Assembly (NCBI RefSeq): GCF_949628215.1
Contig: NC_134276.1
Coordinates: 66,632,733-66,696,732 of the forward strand
Origin: Phalacrocorax aristotelis
Lineage: Eukaryota; Chordata; Aves; Suliformes; Phalacrocoracidae
Length of the DNA stretch: 64,000 bases
Direction: 5' to 3'
Below, piece after piece: positions 25,411-35,799 of this stretch. The notes beneath the pieces are model-generated. The model was not told the DNA's origin, searched no databases, and was given only the letters and a program-made list of their open reading frames with translations. Positions within the stretch are counted from its first letter, which is position 1, and each line of letters starts with the position of its first letter. A program made the translations under genes and the position numbers.

Positions 25411-28400
25411 ACTCTCCATCTCTCCAAAGGCTCCCAGGCTGCAAGGGAGCTGCCCCTGTGCCACTGCCCCAGCCTTCCCAGAGCAGCCCCACCGTACCCA
25501 GGAGACCAATTCAGGATCCAATCCATGCCAACAGGAGACCTCACCTTGTTTCCATGTTACATGTACAATGCAGGCCAGGCCAGAATTAGACCACTGTTTG
25601 CTTCAAAAATACATATTGGGTGTAGCCTATACTTAGAGCAGCAAGTGGGACCCCAGAATAGCAGAGCATCTGCCCAGCAGGGCAGTCGGTGCTGCTGACC
25701 CAACCATCTTCTGCCAATTTAGAGCAAAATCCAACTACAATCTAATTATTGCTAACAGCTTTTTAAAAAATGGGCTCAACTTCTACCAGGGAGGAAGAAA
25801 TGTGATATTTGGAGCCAGATGGCAAATTTCTCACAGATTTGAAGTCCCCGTGTCAAAGCCCAGGATCACTACACCACCAACAGTGGTCACCAACATTATT
25901 TATCTGGGCACACTGTTCTCTTTTCCATTAGACCTGCACATGAAGCACTGAGCTCCTTTTGACAGTGCAGTGGTTCATTCAGCGAGGCTATAGCTTAGCC
26001 AGGTGGAAACTGGAATTCTTAATGATGGAAAGGCTATAACATACTTAAAAATGCATGGATGTTATGAGCCCCAACCTTATCTTAGAAAGCCATGGTACAT
26101 AAACAACACACATTAATACTGAAGTTATAATTAATCTGCACTTTGAATTAGAACTCATAATTCATATAAAACCCCCCTTGAGGATCGCAGTCTATTAGGC
26201 CAGAGCTGAGAACGTGTCATTTGCAATTCTCCGCTGTCCTCTAAAGGCTGTTTCAGGAATTTCAGCCTCAGAGTTTGAACAGCAAAATTGCTTCTGCTCT
26301 GTGTCCATGCGCTAGAGCGCAGGCCAGCAGGTGGAAGAAAAGTGGGAGGTTTATGCAGAGCTTCAGCTGGAGCTCTACAAGCCGCTACAAGAGATCGGTC
26401 TGACCAGAGACACGGAGAGACCGCGTCTGAGGTGTGCGATACCGCACCGGCAGCACCGCTGCCTCTGGCAAGGGATGGGGTCGGCAGGATTTCTATTATT
26501 CTGCATCCTGATAGAGTTCACTCTGCTGGGGAGGCCTGGAAGTCCCTCTCAGCATGTCCAGGCACCCGCTGCAAATAGTAATGTGCATCTGAATCAGCTT
26601 GCCAGGATGAACTTAAAAATTCAATCTTGTTTAGTACCTCCTACACCTTTTTAAGATGCTCTTGAGGCGTTCTTTATTTATAATAGAGAAAGGTCAAGCC
26701 TTAAAATAAGCCTACAATTATATAATTGCCCATTTAGAAACCCTATAGTTTAAGTCACAAGCGGCTGTAAACTTCTATGCAGCTGTTTCTTCTGAGTCAT
26801 TTACAGTATTGCCCTTTAACAGTCTTAATTAAGGAAATGGTAACATTTATTCTTTTGTTATACTTCCTGGCTACCATCCAATTACTCTTTTTGTAATTAT
26901 TTCCTATTCTGTTATTAATGTCTGTTTCACTCTTTTGGTTTGCAGGAGCTTTGATCTATTTTAATTTCCAAAACTTTTTGCCTGTGCACACGTTGTTAAC
27001 TCCGGGATAAGTGGATCTGACAGGTACCTTTCCTCTGCTGCTCCACCTCTCACAGCTGCTTTGCTGCTTTTCTCCTAGAAGATGGGATATCTTACCAGTA
27101 GAGATGTCTCTTCATGATGCCAGAACCATTTTTGCCTGTTTTTTTGGTGCCCCCTAAAGACCTTTTGAAAATGCATATCTGTTTCTTTTGCCCACAGGGT
27201 CTTATAGATCTAATCAACTAATTGCTCCTGTGGGCAATGAGGTAACCTCATTGATGGAAATATGAAAGACTTGCTTGTAAAGCCTGTTCCATATGGAGTA
27301 CAAAGGCAATCTGAGTACAGGCCTCTTCAGCCTCTGAATGCTATTAGGAGGGTGTTCTGGGAAATTCGGAGGGGGTGTTTGTGTAATGCTGTGGTTATGA
27401 TTATTTGTTCATTTATGGCTTTCTAAAGGATCCACCTTTCCTGCAACTCTTGACTAACTTCATCTGTCAAGAACTGCATAATAAGATCCTTTCAACTCTC
27501 CTTCCTAACTGTATGAAGGATCCCAGAACGCACCTAGGCATTTGGAAAGGAGAAATGAGGCTGGTGGGGAGGGAAACCCAGGTGAAAGGGTCATTGTGAC
27601 ACTACTTGTTTTCAGAATGTATCCATCTTCTTTATTTCTCAGTCATCTTTGAAAACAAGAATGATGAGAGATTTAGGAAGTAAAGTCACTACACGTTTCC
27701 TCTTCAGTTGTTTTGGGAAACACTGATCTGCAATTAGCTCTTGCAGCTAAGTTGCAAATGTCTCTTGCAGAAGCACAGCGTTTGTTCTGTCTGCAGTGCT
27801 TATGAAACCCATTTTCTGTAGCATCTAACGCCCCATCTGAAACCTTGGAGAGAAACAGTGTTGGCTCATCCATTCCCTTGTAGTTGAGAAATCTGTACCA
27901 TATCATTCTGCTTAGCAAATCAAATGACATAATAGTTATATTCCTATTGGTCTACCAGCACTTTTATTCATTATGTGTGTGTATTATGCACACAAATATG
28001 CATGTACACAAAGTATAGATTTATACTGCGTTAGTCTATTTTATAGGATAATAAACAAAATTGTTTATCTATGATGTTTTAATAACCTGGATCACAGTTG
28101 TCAAAAATATTATATCTTTTTGTCTTAAACTTTATTTGCGTTAATAAAATCGCAATCAGTGGGAATTCTTATAAAATTCTTATCAAATACCATTTTCACC
28201 CCACATTTTATGTTCTCTTTACACTTTCTGTTCTCCATTAAATGGTGCCATTTTACTCCTCTCCATCTGACTGTTCAATTGCTTGTTTTCTAGTGAATCT
28301 TGTTTTCTTCATTTTCTGCCCATTATAATATGCGCTAATTCTTATTTTTACACATTAGGTTGTTAAAGGAAGGCTCCCATTTGCCTTTTTAGTTGCTGTT

Positions 28401-29109
28401 GCAAGCCTGTCTGTAATTTCCTTCTGTTTCTTTACACTCTCCAGCACCGTTCATTAGAAACGAGAGGTAAAACTCAGTACAAATACCCTATTTTAAGGAG
28501 TGAATGCAGTGCCTTGTTAGAAAGCAAAGCAGAAGACCGTGTTCTTTGCTTCTCTTGGCAATTTTTGGAAAAACTTTAAAGTGGCCTTGACTAGTTTTGG
28601 GAATGTTCCCATTGTAGAAGTGAGAGGGATCCTAGATGCCCAACTACCTTGTTCTTGTGGCGTGTATCTCAAATGCAAATAATTGGTTTTCATTCTCCAC
28701 AGCACCGGAAGATTTCATACATGGGGTAATCACCTTGCGATAGCTTTTTCCTATCATATCTTTTAATATTCAGGCTGATGGTAACAATCACTTCAGCTAA
28801 CTTAATTGCTGTTCTGATGACGCCTGGGGGAAAACATTTACCAGAATTTGTTCCACCAAGAGCTAAAGTAAATTAACTGTGCAGTAATAGAAATTTCACC
28901 CCTACACCCCTTATATTTTTCTTGGTATGTTTTTTCTTTCTCTACTCTCTCCTGAGCATCTCTTTGGTTGCCATTTGCTGTCTTTCAGGGTCCCTGACCT
29001 CTTCTCCTCTGCCCTTCTCTCCTTTTGTGAGTGACTTTCCTGACTTCTGTATTCTCCTGACCCTGTGCACCTCTGCTCATCTCTATCCTTTCACCTGCAC
29101 TTCAGCCTG
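25411..29109. other. Gene-poor stretch between the duplicated TUBGCP3 pieces
   Basis: I looked here on the minus strand for further TUBGCP3 exon relics and saw none. Overlapping open frames near 25300-25700 and 26290-26650 have no recognised product. The left part is moderately GC-rich and the rest AT-rich. Confidence 0.5.
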
Positions 29110-29176
29110 TATTTCCACCTGGGTGCAGCTCAGGCTTTGCCCCAGTGATTTTATGAGAGAATGTACAATATTGGGT
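29110..29176 (+). repeat. Short unclassified interspersed repeat, copy 1
   Basis: About 67 bases (tttccacctgggtgcagctc ... gtacaatattgggtagtt) align at roughly two thirds identity with the reverse complement of 52698-52765. They are probably two old copies of one repeat family. Confidence 0.5.
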
Positions 29177-31799
29177 AGTTAAAGGGCATTAGCAAAAAGA
29201 TAACTTTGGTACAAAAAGAAAGAAAACAAATACTGACTGAGACACCTTTGCTGCTTTTCTGGTGAAAGATGTTCTTCTAGTGAAAAAGAGTAAGTATCAA
29301 GTTAACCCTTACTAGTGGTTCTGATACCTTTAGGACTACATTGCTCCAAGCTAACATAAAGTAGTTAAAATACTGTCAGGGAGCCTGGCTTAATACTTTA
29401 GAAAGACTGAGTGGTTCATGTGTTAAATTCTTAGTATTCCCTGTCAACATATACCTAATGTATTTTCATTGTATTTTAAAATTGCGGTTCAGCAAGCCCT
29501 CAGGGTGATACATGGCTAGTTAAGTAAACAGCTGCAGAAACTTTTCACTCTGAACAATTGCAGACTAAAAAAGAGAATATCTTACTTGTGGCTGTTTATT
29601 TGGTAGAGCAGCTGATGGTTACAAAGCCCTTCTAGAAACCATACAGAATTATTTCCTCCAACTTCTGAAACACCAAGTTCTTGCACGTGTCCCTGCTCTA
29701 CTTTTACAAATGTCTGCACATCTCTTGCAGCTCTCCCAACTCTTTTTCCCTCTCTCCAATTTGTAGAATCTAATTAGAGGTTAAAGTGATATTTTAGGTT
29801 TCAAGTAGCCAAAAGATTATTTTCAAAATGAATTAGGCACGTCTAGGAAGCCTCTGAGCACTTTTACGTTCGTGCGAAATATGCTCTGTCATCTCTGAGG
29901 CTGCTTATTCTGGTGAAAATTGAAATGAGTACAAATGTGTACAGCCACAGCTGGTTTCTAAGTCCAGCATTAGGAAACACGCATGAAATGTCAGAAACAG
30001 CTTCAATCTTTAGGTCTAGAAGTTTTTAAATAAGCTTCAATTTTCTGTCCAGATACGTATTTTTTTCTTTTCCCAATCATTCATTACCTTTCAACTCTTA
30101 GTGTGTGTTTAAAAATTTACATGTGGACTTAGAGCGTCCTTAATACTGAAAATCATTATTACACGTGGCATACTGGAAGTTACAGTTTTCACACCAACCA
30201 AAGGTAATCGGCCATTCTTGATAGAAATGCTGTTTTGCAAGGCTGAAAAAAGGTTTTTATATATGTGACAGGAGGAAGACAATCCTTCCACAACTTATTT
30301 TAACAAAATAAATCACATAGATTTAGGGGTTTTTACAAAGAAAAGTATCCTTCTATGTAGAGTTGAAAGACCTTGGCGTTTGTTCACTGCATCTGATATA
30401 ACAGGATAAAATCCACAGGGCCTGGAGTGAAAAATAGAATCACTAAAATAAAACGAGATTATGATTATATTCTGTCCTTGATCTCCTGCCCTAACCCTAT
30501 AACTAATTCACTGAAAAATACATTCTATCCTGGGCTTCTGCATTTCCTAGTAGATGTTTCTAAGATATTAAATCGCACCGTGAGGCAGACAAGCTGTTGG
30601 AACTTAGAGAGGGAGATTAGATTTTCAGGGGCTGTTTTTTAACTTTTTCTTCAGTGATCGTATTGGTTAAGATATAATTTCTGTATCAATTACCAGGACA
30701 AAAATGCCTTGTAGTGTAAAATAATAATATATAAATACTTTCCAGTTTTTTTCCTTTAAGTGCATTTATGATACTGGTAGCAGCGCATGGATAGCCCTTC
30801 GCCCCAGAAGAGTCTGGCATACTGTATGACATCCTAAAATGGGTGACAATTTTATTCTCAGTTTCCACATTTCTGCCTTTTAGTGCAGTTTCCTAGAAAT
30901 TTCTTTAGTCCCTGACAACGCTGAAAAGGAAGGGGCCGAGCGTGCAGGGTCGGTTAGCGATGGCCGCAGGATAGGATGCAGGCAGCAGGAGGAGCTGGGT
31001 CTGCTTCAGCCTGGAGAAGATATGACTGCTCTGGCCCTCAAGCTGTATTTATATTTTTGTACACTGTAACTCCAACAGAAGAACATTGAAATTACCAGCC
31101 AGAAGCCTGCATTACATACCTTACAAAATAAAGAATAGAAAATGTGTTGTTAAGAAATGATAATCTTTAACGTTGATTGTAGCAGATAAGCAGTTCAGTG
31201 TTAAAAAATAAAGTAAAAAGGTAAACTTCCTATGTTTCTTTTTAGAAATGTACCTGAATAGTGTTGCTGCCACCCACTAAAAGGTAAGCCACTTGTGCAG
31301 TCGCACCAGAAGGAAGTTGTCAACTTTTATGCTAACTACACACGTTTACGTAGAATTCAATATTGGTCTCCAGGCACTAATGAAATGTAAGATCATTTCT
31401 CTCTCGCTTTTGCTAGTAATTGCTGAATCCAGCAGCCTGACAGAGGTGAGGCTGCCACAGCTGCATGGCTCCAGGTCCGAGCAGTAGCACAGCTCGGGAT
31501 GCAGCCCCCATAGGCACATGCACACCCAGCACACGTACACACCACACATATATATAGATGGCTGGCCACATGAGTCAAGCCGGACAGACACGCAGAGCAC
31601 TGATATCAACACAGGCAGCATCAACAGCCTCGTCCTACTCCCCTCTCTGGCTGAGCGTGATGGAGGTCCTTTAGGGGGAGATATAGATACATATATCAAT
31701 ATATGGGATAGATAGATACCTATGTCCCCTACTAATATATAGATATATTACTTACTTTTAAGTACAGTGTTGTTCTGCACCAGGAGGTCAGTAAGAGAG
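29177..31799. other. Intergenic
   Basis: AT-rich, no gene recognised. A CR1-like scrap (gcttcagcctggagaaga) sits near 31005-31022. 31675-31750 is rich in degenerate ATAG/ATAT repeats. Confidence 0.5.
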
Positions 31800-32600
31800 A
31801 GAGAGGGCGCAGGGCTCTTTCTGGATCTCCATAAAAAGGGCCTGACAACAAATGGCTTAACAAAAACAGCTGCTTTAATATGACAGAATAAAACCAGGAA
31901 TACAAATAGAATAAAAAGAGGAATACAAGTAGGGAGTAAAACTTATACCCATTCAGATGCTGGGCACCCTACCCTGCCTTTGTGCAGCACCAGATGGAGC
32001 CTGGATGGATTTTCCTGTGGAGCACTGCACAGGTCCCATCCATGGAGGGTTTCCTTCCTCTCACGCCCTGGAGTGCAGGACAGGCTGGCATGGGGTGCTC
32101 CATCATGTTCCCATACAGCCACTGCTCATGCTGACATTCAGGCTGCTCAAGTGCCACGCAGGAGGCCCAATAGAGCAGACACATCTGTTCAACACCACTA
32201 ACTCCCCGAATACACCACCTTCTGCAAGGCTTGCAGTACAAACGGTGATCTCCCCAGTAGCTGGGCTTAGACCCAGTCCAGCCAGCAGCTGACCCCTGGA
32301 CCCTCTCACCTCCAGATACATATGACCTCTCACTGCAGTGTCTGCAGTTTCTGGCACCACAGGCACACCTCCTACCTGAGATCCCATTCGTCGCTGCACT
32401 CAGACCCCCATCACACACCCCCAGGGAAAGGGATTTAGTAAGGAGACAGGACAGGCTGCACTGATCAGGTGAAGGGCAAGGCTAGAAACACATACTGACC
32501 AGCACCTTATTTACACACAACTGGCCCTTTTTATCTGCTTTTCCCACTATTTTTCCACACTTTCTCTTTCCAAAATCACCTTTGGGTCACCTGGTTAAAC
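31800..32600 (-). repeat. LTR-like or other interspersed element
   Basis: A compositionally distinct block, GC-richer between ~31960 and 32420 and bounded by AT-rich ends. Its layout recalls an avian LTR, but I could not find clear TG..CA termini or target-site duplications. Open frames up to 149 codons on the minus strand have no recognised product. Confidence 0.35.
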
Positions 32601-33471
32601 TGCTGCTGAAGACAAGAAAAGGGTGAGTTGGTTTTCCCGGTGTTCTTGGTTGGATGGCTGCTCCACGCAACGAAGCATTTCCAAGGACAGCATCCTGTGT
32701 GTAGCTTTGTCAGCATTTCTGTTGCGAGAGCTTTATAAAATCAGTCTCCTCATTCATATCGATGAAGATTCTTTCACGAAAGCCACACTCTGTATTGCAG
32801 AGAAGCAGCACTAGGTAATGCTGACAGTGCCCCGAAGAGGGAAAACACAGCTGCAGGTGAAGGCAAAGCAAAAATCAGCAAAAAGGAAAAAAAAAAATGG
32901 CTGAAATTGCCATGAAAAATCAAAGACAACATCGCTAGCTCTCATCCACTTCCAGGGAATCTTCCAACAGAGATGGTCCAGTTACTCTGTGCCAGGGATT
33001 CAGAACCTTCCCCCCAGCCTGACCCGCAGTCAGTGGGGTCTGAGAGGGGTGATGGCTCTTCCCTAGGTACAGGCATGGGCAAAGCAATCTCTGAGAAAGA
33101 GAGAATGGATGCCATTGCCTGAGACACTGAAGATATCAGGAGCAGTTCCTGTCCACTTCCAGGGGATTTTCCTGCAGGCCTGGACAGGTTATTCTATGCC
33201 TCACCTTTTAAATATTTACCAATACATCAAGTCTCAATTTTCTGCTCTGGTCTGAAGTGCTGGCTCCCTCATATAATTTATTATGACAATGCTGTTAATA
33301 TAGTTATTTCCAAGCCCAGTGAAGATTTGAAACACTTATTTGAAGTACTTACTGCTCAACTTTTGGTCCACTCTCTTAATGAGAATGTGGCCCTAACAGT
33401 ATAGGGCCAACAGATGGTCACAAAGATTCATCTTTTTGTCTGTGTATTTTCTTTCATTACTCCATCTTACC
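32601..33471. other. Intergenic
   Basis: No gene recognised. A ~50-base local repeat occurs at about 32946-32993 and 33151-33200. Confidence 0.45.
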
Positions 33472-33557
33472 TGAAAAGGGGTCACTGCCTTCCTCAGGCT
33501 ATGCTTGTTACACCACAACTGCTCAGTTTTAATTGTAGGATCGGATGCTACAAAAAA
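33472..33557 (-). pseudogene. Diverged relic of an internal TUBGCP3 exon
   Basis: Read on the minus strand this gives [20 protein letters not shown], then LRKAVTPFQ, followed by gtaag. It aligns without a gap over about 85 bases to the 5' part of the real exon at 49147-49257 ([20 protein letters not shown], then LRKSMIPSF). The preceding dinucleotide is still AG. About eight codon differences are synonymous and about ten change the residue, several conservatively. The 3' third of the exon is not recognisable. The relic lies between the two terminal-exon copies and in the same orientation. I found no other relic exons around it. Confidence 0.75.
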
Positions 33558-34309
33558 CTCATGACGTCTTCTGGGTTAGGGAATAAAAGGCTGGTCTCCA
33601 CCCACAAAGGACAACAGCAGGTCCCCACTGGCCCAGGTGTTCTGGGCCTTGAGTTCAAAGCTTCCCCATCAGCCTGGCAATCAGAGCAACTCCTGCAGCA
33701 GCGAGGACTCTTCCCAGATTGATGGGTATCTGCAGAATCGCCCCAAAATTATCATTCCCAGCATGGTCACTACTGTGGGTTTCCTGCATATCACTGGATT
33801 CATTTTAGCACTGAAGAGAACTAAACCTTCCCCTGGAGCTTGTCCTCTGCTTCTGACACTGATGGTGCACCTCTGGCCTGTGGATTATCTAACGACACAC
33901 GGGATCATGCAAGATGTCTCTCAAGGCAATGGCCAAAGGAGTGCCCGAGCAGCTAATTCTTTTTTCCAACAGTTTTGGCCAAAACACAATCACATAAGCT
34001 TTGTTGTTCTTTCAGGCTTTACAAGAACAATCCTCTCCCACCACATCTACAAAACCAGACTATTCCTGCCTGTCAGATGATTTGCAACCTTGTGATGCCA
34101 AGCCCAGCATCCTGCAGCTTTCCTTTGGTGCACAGAATATCAGTGGCTTCAGAGTCCGTATTTTCTTACAGCTGAAACGCTGCTGGGCAATACTCCCACC
34201 AGGGCAGCTGCGCCGGCCAGCCCCTTAAGGGCACAGGGTTAAAAGCTTTACATGTTTTATTTAACAAAAGCAAGGACTCCAAGGCCTACATAATAACAGG
34301 AATCCTGGT
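33558..34309. other. Spacer between the exon relic and the TUBGCP3 3' flank
   Basis: The plus strand has a 147-codon open frame (33637-34080) and an overlapping exon-like reading after ttcag at 34015 (ALQEQSSPTTSTKPDYSCLS ...). I recognise neither, and a gene is not supported. Confidence 0.4.
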
Positions 34310-35640
34310 GTCTGAGGGCAAATCTGCTAGTCCGGGGCTGCAGGTTGGTGCATCGTCCCCATGAGAGTTCACCTCCCTCACGAGTCACAGCAGCCTCGCC
34401 TGCGTGGCCTGGCAGGTGCCGCTGCTTCCCAAGGGTTCAAGTGGAGTAAGGGCAAAAGGCAAAAACGGCCACAGTCCTGGCTGATCTGAAGGTAGTTGTT
34501 AATTAATGAACCGCACACAACTCTAGTTATAGATACAACTAGGACCCAAATCCTGTAATGGGTAGGGATCTGTAAACCAATACAATCCTAACTGGAAGCT
34601 TCTCCATTCTTCCCCTGTGGAAAAATCATAATCTTTCAATTACAAAAAGCAAACCACTTGTTTGAAAGATAACTGTGTTTTTATTTTTCTAAGCTTGCAC
34701 TTGTGCAACATAATAAATGACCTGATATAATGACAACGTTGCAAAAGAAGAAACCCCCTCTCCCCAACATCTGGACAGCAATATATAAATATTTACAATG
34801 AAAAAATAGGGAAGGGAAGAGAATGAAGTCAACATTAGGCAAGTCAGTCTGTTTCTACACATCTGATTTTGAACATCAATTATTTCATTCAATTCAATCT
34901 TAACCAAAACTTTTATTTCACAGGCTTTAATTTCATTTTTTTAGATCTTATGTGCAATAGATACACTCCTGCTCTGCTTCTATAGTTTTCTCCTGTACAG
35001 TAACCATAGAATTTCCCTACTAAATTTTTATTTCAGTTTGTTAACTTGGAAAACAACAAAAAACTTATATTTAAGTTTATGTCTCCTGATACAAAGTCTG
35101 TCACTGTCAAACACATCACAACACTGAAAATCAGCATGATGAAATGCTGTATAGCTTCTTAACAAGGACATTGGGTCTGGGTCCTAATCTGTTGGCTTTA
35201 ACAAAAGCTCTCTTCAAATAGAACAAGTACATATAGAAAAAATAACCTTCTTATTTTCTTGTTAAAAAAGGAAATGGTGCTTTCTATAAAGAAAAGATGC
35301 AATTTCCTTGACACAGATATAAGTTACAGTGGAGAGAGCTCAGAAAGCTTCAAATAAAATTGGCATTTGTTTAAAAGGATGATTTAAGAAGCTGATTGGA
35401 AGAGGTTCAATCAGCCCATTTAGTCTGGTAATTCTAGAAACATCAGTGTAAAAAAACCCTACTTTTTTTTGCTTTCTGCTATACAGTGTCACACAATCAC
35501 ATGACTGAAAACACGTTGCCTGCAGAAATGGTAGACACCGATCACGCACAATTTGGTTGTATTACGTCAACACTGATTGCCTTGTCCAACAAGAGCTTCA
35601 ACATCCTTCGGATACCGAGGTGCAGGCCTTAGCAGCTGTT
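34310..35640 (-). other. TUBGCP3: TUBGCP3 3' UTR and 3' flank
   Basis: This lies downstream of the stop and has no open frame of note. Minus-strand AATAAA-type poly(A) signals (tttatt on plus) occur at 35027, 34912, 34680 and 34256, so a 3' UTR of roughly 0.6-1.4 kb is plausible, but the actual cleavage site cannot be told from sequence. The whole stretch aligns with 23895-25205. The proximal part (35375-35640) is nearly identical to its partner. The rest is about 70-75% identical by eye. The signal at 35027 has a counterpart at 24619. Confidence 0.7.
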
Positions 35641-35799
35641 TCACATATGTGAGCTTCGTCTGCCTCTAGTGCCCAACGACACACGAAGCCTTGGCTCTCT
35701 TGCTTTATAATGTTCATTGAAGTCCAATCTAAAGCTAAGAAACCGAAGGCTTTCATCAGAACTGGTTGTCAGCAGCACCAAGAACTGCTGGACGATTCC
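35641..35799 (-). CDS. TUBGCP3: TUBGCP3 terminal coding exon
   Basis: 159 coding bases: 52 codons and TGA. The acceptor is ctccttcag. It encodes [20 protein letters not shown], then [20 protein letters not shown], then [12 protein letters not shown] and stop. Its last 42 codons are repeated almost exactly at 25206-25334, with one amino-acid change there (Arg to Lys in KAREP). Confidence 0.98.
   Translation of the reverse strand, partial: GIVQQFLVLLTTSSDESLRFLSFRLDFNEHYKAREPRLRVSLGTRGRRSSHM

Noticed and set aside
25275..25698. Overlapping 101-138 codon plus-strand frames over the exon copy
   Set aside because: They read the antisense of the TUBGCP3 tail copy and its GC-rich flank. The same antisense start recurs at 35710 because the exon is duplicated.
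31969..32418. 149-codon minus-strand open frame
   Set aside because: It lies in a GC-rich, LTR-like block with overlapping frames on both strands. No motif or splice context supports a gene.
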